This document shows positions 53,361-61,474 of a stretch of 64,000 nucleotides of DNA, in pieces (position 1 is the stretch's first letter; each line of letters starts with the position of its first letter). A model generated the notes under the pieces. That model did not search any database. It saw nothing but the letters and a program-made list of their open reading frames with translations, and was not told where the DNA came from. This stretch comes from Paracoccus aerodenitrificans (lineage in GTDB: Bacteria; Pseudomonadota; Alphaproteobacteria; Rhodobacterales; Rhodobacteraceae), in the NCBI RefSeq assembly GCF_027913215.1, contig NZ_CP115784.1:2604001-2668000 (forward strand), given 5' to 3'. Position numbers and translations under genes: made by a program.

Positions 53361-55640
53361 ATGCGGATCATTATTCACAGTGGAACAGCGCATGGTGTCG
53401 TTCAGGCTGTGCAGAACGCCTTGCATGCTGCCAGCAACCCGCTTCTGGCAGAGGGCGTGCTCTTTCCCAGTGAGGTTGTTAAGAACGGCGACAGCATTAC
53501 CCGCGCCGCGCTGCCCTTGTCCGAATTGCATCCGCTGGCCGCCTTAAATGGTCTGGCGGATCCGGTTGATCATCAGTTTCTGCTCGCTCGGGTCCGGGGA
53601 GGCCTGTCTCAGGCGGTTTCCCGGCATCGTCCACGGGTGATGATCCTCAGCCTGCCCGAGGCGGCGATATGGCTGGACTCTCCGCTGCTGCTGTCGGGAT
53701 TAGCAGGTCTGCTATCGAACTATTCAGACGATCTCCGACCTGTGCTTCACGCAGCTCACCCGTCAACCGCATTGACGGATCTTTATCTGACGCAGGTGGC
53801 AGCAGGGCGATCAACCGGGCTGGAGAGTGAAGGGCAGATTGCGCGGGACAAGAAGGACTGGTGGGAGGCAGCCACTTCGCTGCGTGAAAACCTGCAAGAC
53901 CCCGCTCGCTCGCCGCAGGACGCCCGCCTTCTGGCACCGATGCCCGTGGTCGACAGCCGTGGTACCGCCGAATTATGGGCTCAGGTTTTCGGCGCCGATA
54001 CGCTGACCATGCGCGAGCTGCCATTCGGGCCTGTATCTTCCACAACTTTGGCAGAAATTGCTGCCGATCTGGAGCTGCCTGTGTCTTTGCCGATCGAAGT
54101 GCCAGAGGTAAGGCGTCCATCTGTTCCGGTTTTGTGCCGGATGCTGACGGTGAATGCTGCGCTCTCTGGGCTTGAAAACGAAGTTGGACCGATACCCGGG
54201 GCACTGCGATCTGAAATCTTGGAGCGATGCTATGATGACCTTGGGCCGCTACAGCCGGTCGAGTTGGCACCGCTGACGGCACATCTGCGCCCGCTGGATG
54301 GCGGCGGCCCTGTTCCTGTGATCCGGCCCATGAGTGATTTCGACCCGCGTCCGCTGCTGGAGGATCTGCCGCCAGCGTTGGCAACATGGCACAGCGAGCG
54401 GCTGGAGGGCCGTTCACTTGCTCAATCCGGAACCGCAGCGATGGCTGAAAACGGGCAGTCAAAACCGGAGCCGCTATCTCCAGCCGCTGAAATACTTCTT
54501 GATCAGCCCGCTCGCGACGCGTTGTCGGGTTTTGCAGGTACGGCCTTCTGGCCTCATAACCGGGTTGTTAAACTGGATGAAGCCGCGGAGATGCCGCCCT
54601 TCCCGGACGAGCCGGGCGAGCTGACCAATTCCCTGATTATTGCCTGCATGAAGAATGAGGGGCCTTACATCATTGAATGGGTTGCCTATCACCGTGCAAT
54701 CGGCATCGATCACTTCTTGATTTTCACCAATGATTGCAGCGACGGCACAAACGAAATTCTCGATCGTCTGGCCGAGCTTGGATATGTCACGCGTGAAGAT
54801 AACGAGGACTGGAAAGGCAAATCACCCCAACAGAACGCGCTTAACAAGGCGATGCGTATGGATGTTGTGAAACAGGCGGACTGGTTGATCCATATCGATG
54901 TTGATGAGTACATTAATATCCGTATCGGACAGGGCACAATGGCCGAACTTATTTCAGCAATGGGCCCGGATGCGACCAACCTGGCCATGACATGGAGACT
55001 GTTCGGCAATGGCGGCGTCGACGATATAGGCGATGGCTCGGTGATCAGCCGCTTTACGGGCTGCTCGCCGGCCTATTGCCCCAAACCGCACACGATCTGG
55101 GGCTTCAAGTCGATGACTCGGAATAACGGTGCATACGGTAAATTGTCGTGCCATCGCCCCAACAAATGGGACCAGACAACCCCGGTAAAATGGCTGAACG
55201 GTTCACTCACGGACACCACAAGGAAGTTCCGCGATAAAGGGTGGCGCAATTCGATCAGCAGCGTCGGCTTCGATGCCGTGCAGTTGAACCATTATGCGTT
55301 GCGCTCGCGAGAAAGCTTTCTCATCAAAAGGCAGCGGGGCCGGGCCCTGCATGTCGATCGTTCGATCGGGCTTAATTACTGGGTCCGCCATGACTGGAAC
55401 CAGAATGAGGACCGGACCATCCTGCGTCAGATTCCGCGCATGGAAGCAGTCAAGCGCATATTGTTGGCCGACCCGGAGCTCGCACGGCTGCAGGAACAGA
55501 CGCTGGCATGGCACCGCGCCCGGGCCACTGAGCTGCGCAATAGCGAGGCGTTCGACGAACTATGGAACCAGACCACACAGGCTGACCTTACAGACCCCGA
55601 GCGTGTTGCCTATGCGACTGCGGCGGGCATGGAGAGCTGA
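53361..55640 (+). CDS. Two-part protein: degenerate sulfotransferase-like N-terminus plus GT2-type glycosyltransferase
   Basis: A 759-residue protein. The C-terminal part (from about residue 425) is a glycosyltransferase of the Glyco_tranf_2_4 type: NSLIIACMKNEGPYIIEWVA, DHFLIFTNDCSDGTNEILD and the D-x-D site WLIHIDVDEYINI. The N-terminal ~400 residues begin MRIIIHSGTAHGVVQAVQNA and GVLFPSEV. This has the spacing of Rhodobacteraceae sulfotransferase-like proteins (usually HIGTxKTGTT...GVLYP), but the PAPS-loop Lys and Thr residues are missing. ATG 53361 was chosen because the first beta strand begins there. It is the first gene of the block; its sugar and acceptor are unknown. Confidence 0.75.
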   Translation: MRIIIHSGTAHGVVQAVQNALHAASNPLLAEGVLFPSEVVKNGDSITRAALPLSELHPLAALNGLADPVDHQFLLARVRGGLSQAVSRHRPRVMILSLPEAAIWLDSPLLLSGLAGLLSNYSDDLRPVLHAAHPSTALTDLYLTQVAAGRSTGLESEGQIARDKKDWWEAATSLRENLQDPARSPQDARLLAPMPVVDSRGTAELWAQVFGADTLTMRELPFGPVSSTTLAEIAADLELPVSLPIEVPEVRRPSVPVLCRMLTVNAALSGLENEVGPIPGALRSEILERCYDDLGPLQPVELAPLTAHLRPLDGGGPVPVIRPMSDFDPRPLLEDLPPALATWHSERLEGRSLAQSGTAAMAENGQSKPEPLSPAAEILLDQPARDALSGFAGTAFWPHNRVVKLDEAAEMPPFPDEPGELTNSLIIACMKNEGPYIIEWVAYHRAIGIDHFLIFTNDCSDGTNEILDRLAELGYVTREDNEDWKGKSPQQNALNKAMRMDVVKQADWLIHIDVDEYINIRIGQGTMAELISAMGPDATNLAMTWRLFGNGGVDDIGDGSVISRFTGCSPAYCPKPHTIWGFKSMTRNNGAYGKLSCHRPNKWDQTTPVKWLNGSLTDTTRKFRDKGWRNSISSVGFDAVQLNHYALRSRESFLIKRQRGRALHVDRSIGLNYWVRHDWNQNEDRTILRQIPRMEAVKRILLADPELARLQEQTLAWHRARATELRNSEAFDELWNQTTQADLTDPERVAYATAAGMES

Positions 55641-55683
55641 AATTGCCTAATATTTCGGTCAGGGCTTCAGCGGAACGTCTGAT

Positions 55684-56418
55684 ATGGCGGAGCAGTTGAT
55701 GTCGATCCTCGTTCATTCGCCAACGATCGAAGTCGGCGGGGCGCTCAACGCGAACGCCGTCAGCTCCGAGCTGTCCGAAATTCCCCCGGACAAGCTTTCA
55801 CGTGCCGTTCCGGCAGCCGATATGTCGACCCTGCGAGCTCGAACAACGCGGATCTTCCAGCTTGGTTTTAACAAATGTGGGACGAGCAACATTTACCGGT
55901 TCCTGCAGCGGTCCGGGATCTCTGCGACACGGTTCAATCGCGGCATGCTGGCGACAAGGATCAAGGCAAATATCGAGGCAGGACTCAAGCCCTTGGCGGG
56001 CGAGTTCACACGTTTTACCGCTTTTGCCGATATCCACTATCTGACACGAAATTCGGTTATTGAAGGCAATCGTTATTTCCGTGAGTTTTACCAATATTAC
56101 CCCTCATCCTATTTCATCCTTAATACACGCAACAAAGAAGAATGGATCCGTGCGCGTCTGGCGCATGGAGATGGGGCTTATGCCCGACGCTACAGTCGTG
56201 CGCTTCGTTTGAGAAATGAGAACGAAGTGATTCAGCAATGGTCGGAGGACTGGGACCGGCACCACAGGAGCGTAGTGGATTACTTTGCGGACAAGCCTGG
56301 TAGGTTATTGGTGTTCGACATCAACAAGAGCAACCCTCAGGAACTTGTCAATTTTTTAGCGGCTGATTTCATCACAAATTCCGCAAACTTTCTCCACGAG
56401 ACCGACACGATCGATTAG
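55684..56418 (+). CDS. Sulfotransferase-like protein
   Basis: A 244-residue protein. Residues about 57-80, IFQLGFNKCGTSNIYRFLQR, match the 5'-phosphosulfate-binding loop of sulfotransferases (G-x-x-KCGT-S/T). SYFILNTRNKEEWIRARL corresponds to the 3'-phosphate-binding Arg/Ser region. The C-terminal RLLVFDINKSNPQELVNFLA is also usual. It would move sulfate from PAPS to a hydroxyl, here plausibly of a glycan. No PAPS synthesis genes lie in the window. The first ATG (55684) and one five codons later are both possible. Confidence 0.75.
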   Translation: MAEQLMSILVHSPTIEVGGALNANAVSSELSEIPPDKLSRAVPAADMSTLRARTTRIFQLGFNKCGTSNIYRFLQRSGISATRFNRGMLATRIKANIEAGLKPLAGEFTRFTAFADIHYLTRNSVIEGNRYFREFYQYYPSSYFILNTRNKEEWIRARLAHGDGAYARRYSRALRLRNENEVIQQWSEDWDRHHRSVVDYFADKPGRLLVFDINKSNPQELVNFLAADFITNSANFLHETDTID

Positions 56419-56574
56419 GATCTCTGCGGCGGTATATCCCGGTGGTTTGCTTCATCACTGGCGGGATGCCCCTACAGAGGCCGCTTTGCGCTCGGGTGGC
56501 GCGAAGCAGTTGCATGTGCGCTTTATTTTCACAGAACACGTGTTAAGAACCTATAGCAAAAGGAGAGCGACTTA

Positions 56575-57579
56575 ATGGCCCACGAAACTCCAGCAGTCAC
56601 CGGCTCAGACAGCGCGGCAGGGCATCACAAGATCGCCCTTTTCGGCACCGGAATATCTCTGCGTCTGGCCGAAAAACTGCCGGGCTTCATCAATGCCGAA
56701 CCAGCTCCTTCTCTCGCATCCGAGGCGCTGTGCCTGCGCTATGGCTACAGGGGTTTTTCCGCTCGTACGGGCGAAATCGCGAATCTTGCGGGCTTGCGTC
56801 AACTTTTCTCGGCAGCCCTGACTGAAACGCCGGTGGCTGCTTGGCAGCGCACAGATGGACGGTTTTCAGACCCGCTGCGTCCCAGGGTTGATCCGGAAGG
56901 GCTTAGCTCTGCTGAGGAGGTGGCCGAGATGCAAGAGCAGCACCTTCTCGCCGTTCGCCAAGCCATCGGAATTGCTGACGAGGTTTTGCTTGTTCTGGGC
57001 GGAGCAGCACATGGACGCGACAAGGCCTCTGGTGCGATCTGGACATCTGTTCCCGACACTACTTTCCCCAGTGAGCTCCGTGCACGGATTGAGCCATATT
57101 TTTCCGGTTTCAACGAACTGGAAAATGATTTCGCAGAGATCTGGCGCCTATTGCAGGACGCAAATCCCGGAGTAAAAATCACCGTCGCTCTGGCTCCGCC
57201 AATGCCCGGAGAGACATTGGCGCGCGAGGAGCAGCACCAACTGACCTGCCTGCGCGTTCTAGCCGAAGAGTGGGCATGGCGATTTGCCAATGTTGGCTAT
57301 CTGCCAATATGGGATCTGGCTCTGGCGAGGGGTAGTGAGGATAGCTTTGCGTTGGCCGAAATACTGATCGCTCAGGCATCGCCTCCGACCGAGGCGGAAT
57401 CCGCATCAAGCGCCTCCAGTGATGACAATGACGACGCTGATATCGATACCGCGAGCGATAAAGAAGATCCGCCACCCTCTGATGAAGACCAAAACGCTCG
57501 TCGTCGCAAAAAACGCAAGAATCGTGCGGCACCTTCTACTGTCTGCGAGGATGAGTTGCTTGAGGCGTTCTCGCGATGA
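56575..57579 (+). CDS. GSCFA-like protein lacking the GSCFA motif, with charged C-terminal tail
   Basis: A 334-residue protein that I align by eye to the intact GSCFA domain at 58397-60109: FSDPLRPRVDPEGLSSAEEV pairs with FDTLRPNIEPEGFASVNDL, and ANPGVKITVALAPPMP with INPGLRVLLTVSPVPL. Where the relative has TAGSCFAQHVG this one has ALFGTGISLRLA, so the nucleophile Ser and Cys are gone. It may be a non-catalytic partner. The last ~60 residues are low-complexity, first acidic (DDNDDADIDT) and then basic (ARRRKKRKNR). GGAGAG precedes the ATG, and the gene overlaps the next by four bases. Confidence 0.65.
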   Translation: MAHETPAVTGSDSAAGHHKIALFGTGISLRLAEKLPGFINAEPAPSLASEALCLRYGYRGFSARTGEIANLAGLRQLFSAALTETPVAAWQRTDGRFSDPLRPRVDPEGLSSAEEVAEMQEQHLLAVRQAIGIADEVLLVLGGAAHGRDKASGAIWTSVPDTTFPSELRARIEPYFSGFNELENDFAEIWRLLQDANPGVKITVALAPPMPGETLAREEQHQLTCLRVLAEEWAWRFANVGYLPIWDLALARGSEDSFALAEILIAQASPPTEAESASSASSDDNDDADIDTASDKEDPPPSDEDQNARRRKKRKNRAAPSTVCEDELLEAFSR

Positions 57580-58358
57580 CAAAGACCCGCCTGTGCCTGA
57601 TCGGTAACTCTCATCTGGCCGCGATGAAGCTGGGGTGGGACAAGCTGGTCGAGGAAAATGATCCGTTGATAAACGGACACTCCATCACCTGTTACGGTGC
57701 GCCGCGCGATATGCTGAGGCATGTTGAAGTGCGTGATGGCTGTCTGGTGCCGACCTCCCCGAAAGTGCGTAAACAGTTTACGATGCTCTCGGGGCAGGAG
57801 CGACTGGATCCTAACGATTACGATGTCTTTTTGCTTGTCGGTCTCGGTGCAAGTTTCAAACGCGTCCTGCGACTTTATAACGGGTGTCGCTGGCCGGGTG
57901 TAGGTAAACAGCCACATATGCCGCTGGTCAGTTCCGACTTCGCCCGCAGCCTTCTGATCGAAGGCTATCTTGGCACACGTTTGTCGGACATGGGTCAAAA
58001 ACTGATGAGTGTCACGAACAAGCCGGTCTTCGCTCTTCACGAACCCCTCTGGTCGCCGCGCACCAGCCCCTGCCCGGGAGATCACGACTTCGGTTGGCTG
58101 AACGCCGTCGCAAGCGGCGACGGAACAGCGCTTGCAGCATTATTCCGCGACTCTTTGGCTGCGGCGATTGCACCCTGGGTCTGCCTGCTTCCGCAGCCTG
58201 ACTCGACGATAGAAGAACACATCATGACCCGACCGGAGTTCAACCGTGACGCCGATAAAGATATCTCGGGCTCCGGTGGGGGTAAGGACGCTGCCCATAT
58301 GAACCGCGACTTCGGTGCAGAAATGTGGCGACATCACCTTGGGGCAATGCGACCCTGA
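57576..58358 (+). CDS. SGNH-hydrolase-like protein
   Basis: A 260-residue protein without signal peptide or membrane helix. It begins RLCLIGNSHLAAMKLGW, where Ser12 sits in a GxSH context like block I of SGNH/GDSL enzymes. Near the end DAAHMNRDFG offers the D-x-x-H pair of block V (Asp238, His241). The middle is divergent and the oxyanion residues of blocks II and III are not obvious. It may be an esterase or acyltransferase acting on the same glycan. It overlaps the preceding gene by four bases. Confidence 0.6.
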   Translation: MTKTRLCLIGNSHLAAMKLGWDKLVEENDPLINGHSITCYGAPRDMLRHVEVRDGCLVPTSPKVRKQFTMLSGQERLDPNDYDVFLLVGLGASFKRVLRLYNGCRWPGVGKQPHMPLVSSDFARSLLIEGYLGTRLSDMGQKLMSVTNKPVFALHEPLWSPRTSPCPGDHDFGWLNAVASGDGTALAALFRDSLAAAIAPWVCLLPQPDSTIEEHIMTRPEFNRDADKDISGSGGGKDAAHMNRDFGAEMWRHHLGAMRP

Positions 58359-58396
58359 ACGCGGCAAACCAACCCAGACCAGAATGCGAGATCAAA

Positions 58397-60109
58397 GTGA
58401 CCCAGTCTTCTCCCTATCGCGGACTTCCTGCATCGGCCTTTTGGCGCACGGGTTTTGCGGAAACGAGCTATCCCCCACCCGGCCTGTATGAGCCCCGTCA
58501 TCACCTGACCAAAAGCGACCGCATTGTGACTGCCGGGTCATGCTTCGCACAGCATGTCGGACGCACACTTCGCAATAATGGTTTCAACGTCCTCGACAAA
58601 GAACCTGTGTCCGAGGATCCGCGCGATATCGGCGATCAGGCACAGGCCTATGGATATGGGCTATACACCGCCCGCTACGGTAATATTTATACTGCCCGCC
58701 AGCTTAAGCAGATACTGCTTGAAGCACTCGGGCGCTACACGCCAGCGGATCCGGTCTGGGAACGGGACGGGCACTATTTCGATACGCTTCGCCCCAATAT
58801 CGAGCCGGAGGGGTTTGCGTCGGTCAACGACCTGCGTGCCGCACGCGAACATCACCTCCAACGTGTGAAAGAGGCCTTTACGGAAGCCGATGTCTTCGTC
58901 TTTACCCTTGGCCTGACCGAAGCGTGGTTGCACCGGCCGACAGGGCAGGTCTACGCCATTGCACCCGGCACGATCGCGGGCAGTTATGATCCCGCGCTGC
59001 ATGTTTTCAAGAATTTCCGCCATCACGAGATCATGTCGGATCTGCGTGAGACGCTGGATTTACTGAAGACCATCAATCCCGGCCTGAGAGTATTGCTAAC
59101 CGTCTCACCAGTCCCTCTGACGGCGACCGCAACCGGCGATCATGTCCTGCCAGCAACAATCCTCTCTAAATCGGTGCTGCGGGCCTGCGCCGGCGAAATG
59201 CGAGAGGATTATCCTGAGGTCGATTATTTCCCATCTTACGAAATCCTCACCTCAAGTCGCGGTGGTGCAAAGTTTTTTGAAGACAATCTGCGCAGCGTGA
59301 CGGCAGATGGTGTCGCGCTTGCAATGAGGACCTTTGTCACCGCGCATATGCCAGGCGCACATGCAGTGCCGGAAGAGACGGCAACCCGCGCGAAGAAAAA
59401 ACAGCCGGGAGCTTCGAAAAAGAAATCAAAACAGGCGGCTGCGGCGAACGAAGCCGAGCCAGGACGCGTTCCAGCCGAACGTGCAAATGTCGTCGCAACA
59501 ATCGCTGGACTTGCCATTCCTGCATCACCGATCAGTTCCCGTAAAAAGTTCCTCGATCGCATTTCTGGTCTTGAGGATGCCAAACCCGATGATGTCGCCT
59601 GTGCCGAAGCAGTCGTCCGGGAGGGTGATCGTGTACTGGAAATTGGTGCACGCCTCGGTGTTGTCAGCGCATTCCTTGCCAAAACAAACCTGCCTGCAGC
59701 CATACGCTCCTATGAGGATAATGGCGACCTAATCCCCCATATTCAGGAACTTTACGCGATCAATGGCATAAGTCAGCAAGTCGATTTGCGTCCTGACACA
59801 GTCCGTGCCCGGCCAGGCGGCAAACCATCAGAACATTACCGCTCAGAGGCACCCGGGCACAGAGAAGTACAATTCAGCGACATTGTAAGCGAGTTCAAAC
59901 CCGACGTTCTGCTGATGAATATGCGCGGGGATGAAGTTGATTTTCTCATGCAGGCAGACCTGAAAAGCTTGCGTGGCCTCGCCGTCCGCTGGCACCCTAA
60001 AATCACCGGCATTGAAGGGCTACGCAAATGCAAGCGGCGATTGAAAAAAGATGGCTTCGAGGTCATAGAGCCCGTATCGACGCGCTTGACTTGGGCAGTT
60101 ACGCGATAG
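58397..60109 (+). CDS. GSCFA-domain protein fused to FkbM-like methyltransferase domain
   Basis: About 570 residues. The N-terminal GSCFA domain has SPYRGLPASAFWRTGF, the name-giving DRIVTAGSCFAQHVGRTL (GSCFA at 47-51) and LTVSPVPLTAT. A Lys/Ala-rich linker (around 335-375, KKKSKQAAAANEAE) leads to a C-terminal domain with the SAM-binding pattern REGDRVLEIGARLGVVSAFL and the FkbM-like DVLLMNMRGDEVDFLMQAD. The start is uncertain: GTG 58397 gives the usual GSCFA-family N-terminus, while GTG 58325 would overlap the previous gene. GSCFA proteins are SGNH-like and linked to polysaccharide modification; the methyl acceptor is unknown. Confidence 0.72.
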   Translation: MTQSSPYRGLPASAFWRTGFAETSYPPPGLYEPRHHLTKSDRIVTAGSCFAQHVGRTLRNNGFNVLDKEPVSEDPRDIGDQAQAYGYGLYTARYGNIYTARQLKQILLEALGRYTPADPVWERDGHYFDTLRPNIEPEGFASVNDLRAAREHHLQRVKEAFTEADVFVFTLGLTEAWLHRPTGQVYAIAPGTIAGSYDPALHVFKNFRHHEIMSDLRETLDLLKTINPGLRVLLTVSPVPLTATATGDHVLPATILSKSVLRACAGEMREDYPEVDYFPSYEILTSSRGGAKFFEDNLRSVTADGVALAMRTFVTAHMPGAHAVPEETATRAKKKQPGASKKKSKQAAAANEAEPGRVPAERANVVATIAGLAIPASPISSRKKFLDRISGLEDAKPDDVACAEAVVREGDRVLEIGARLGVVSAFLAKTNLPAAIRSYEDNGDLIPHIQELYAINGISQQVDLRPDTVRARPGGKPSEHYRSEAPGHREVQFSDIVSEFKPDVLLMNMRGDEVDFLMQADLKSLRGLAVRWHPKITGIEGLRKCKRRLKKDGFEVIEPVSTRLTWAVTR

Positions 60110-60159
60110 ACAAAAAATTGCTCAGGATGCGATAGATACTTCAGGACAGGATCACAGAT

Positions 60160-61035
60160 ATGCAGAATACGGCGGCGGCAGTGACAATGGTTCGCGACGA
60201 TCCGTTTTTTCTGCGAATCTGGCTGGATTACTATGGCAATTTGTTCGGCCGCGAAAACTGCTACATCATCAACCACGGTCGCGGCGAGGAAGTCGCTTCA
60301 ATGGCCGCCGGATGCAACGTGATCGGCATTCCGGGCGATCACCATAAGAACTTTGAGGTGAAGCGGTGGCGGCTTCTGAATAATCTCACTATGGGTCTGA
60401 GAAGCTATTACTCCCATGTCATCGTTGGCGATGTTGACGAATTCGTCGTCGTCGATCCTGCAAGCGGGATAGATCTGTTGAAGCGCCTCTCCAAGGCCCC
60501 GACAGAGCGCGTGCTGACTCCACTGGGGCTAGAAGTTATTCACAGGCTGGAGCTTGAACCAGAGCCCATCGTGGACAAGGTATTGGGTCCACGGCGGCAT
60601 GTTCGGGTGGTGCCGCGTTATTCCAAACCCTGTGTCGTATCCGCTATCACCAGGATTTCTCGCGGCGGGCATTTCAGTCGGTATGACAAGTTGCATACAC
60701 CCGATGACCTGTACATGCTGCACTTAAAATACTGCGACTTCGCCAATTACGTGGACACCTTGAACGCCCGGAATCAGATGACCAAGGAGACTGGGGTCGG
60801 GTTCAAGCAAACCTCAATCGGTCGTCACTGGTTTGCTGAAGGACGCGGCGAAGATCGCGCGGTTTTTCAGGCTTTCGACACGCTGAGACTGGTGGATGGC
60901 TTCGATATGTCTCCCTATCGCAACGAAATGCATCGCACATTCCAGCCACGTGGCGACACCGGTTTCTGGGAGTTTTCCAATCCAACCTACAAGGAACAGT
61001 TCGAGCTGCCTGAGCGGTTCTTTGGGATTCTTTGA
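60160..61035 (+). CDS. Glycosyltransferase of the Glyco_tranf_2_4 type
   Basis: A 291-residue protein with AVTMVRDDPFFLRIWLDYYG at the N-terminus, YIINHGRGEEV, and the metal-site motif HVIVGDVDEFVVVDP. It shares this plan with the C-terminal half of the 53361 gene. The MVRDD...WLDYY start corresponds to the family's CMKNEGPYIIEWVAYH. It is the last gene of the block before the insertion-sequence nest. Donor and acceptor sugars cannot be told. Confidence 0.82.
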   Translation: MQNTAAAVTMVRDDPFFLRIWLDYYGNLFGRENCYIINHGRGEEVASMAAGCNVIGIPGDHHKNFEVKRWRLLNNLTMGLRSYYSHVIVGDVDEFVVVDPASGIDLLKRLSKAPTERVLTPLGLEVIHRLELEPEPIVDKVLGPRRHVRVVPRYSKPCVVSAITRISRGGHFSRYDKLHTPDDLYMLHLKYCDFANYVDTLNARNQMTKETGVGFKQTSIGRHWFAEGRGEDRAVFQAFDTLRLVDGFDMSPYRNEMHRTFQPRGDTGFWEFSNPTYKEQFELPERFFGIL

Positions 61036-61177
61036 GACTGTATGTGCGTGTCGGCCGTCAGTGCCCGTGGCGGCAGATCTTGGTGTTGGGCATTCTAAAG
61101 CATCCCTCCCGAAGTCTGAATCAAGAGGGTTTCCGGCTGTCTGGATTTGTGATTCATCCTTTTTGGAAGGATGGATC

Positions 61178-61461
61178 ATGTCAGCACCCCTGCCAGATGT
61201 GCTGTGGGGGCGGTTTCAGAAACTGATTGAAGAGGGTTCAGTGGGCGGGCGGCGGCGCTGGGTTTACAGCTTTTCCCTGCGACGGGTTCACGTTGGTCGC
61301 GGGCGATCCGGCAGACGGGTTGCGCACGGGCGGCTCCTAAGGGTCGCCCCGTCGGCAAAGGAAAGCTCGACCCGCATCGCGCCTTTTTCGCTGAAGTCAT
61401 CGGTCAGGACGGAGATATCACGATGCCCGAACTGGCTGCGGCTCTGCTGGGTGTGTGGAAC
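61178..61461 (+). pseudogene. IS630-family transposase remnant (frameshifted, truncated)
   Basis: The start MSAPLPDVLWGRFQKLIEEG is in one frame. The continuation SGRAAALGLQLFPATGSRW, then GRPVGKGKLDPHRAFFAEV and GDITMPELAAALLGV, is in another, so a base was lost or gained near 61237. This is the N-terminal helix-turn-helix part of IS630 transposases; the DDE half is missing. The remnant breaks off at about 61455, where sequence like an IS21 end begins. Confidence 0.7.
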
Positions 61462-61474
61462 GGCATGCAAAACT

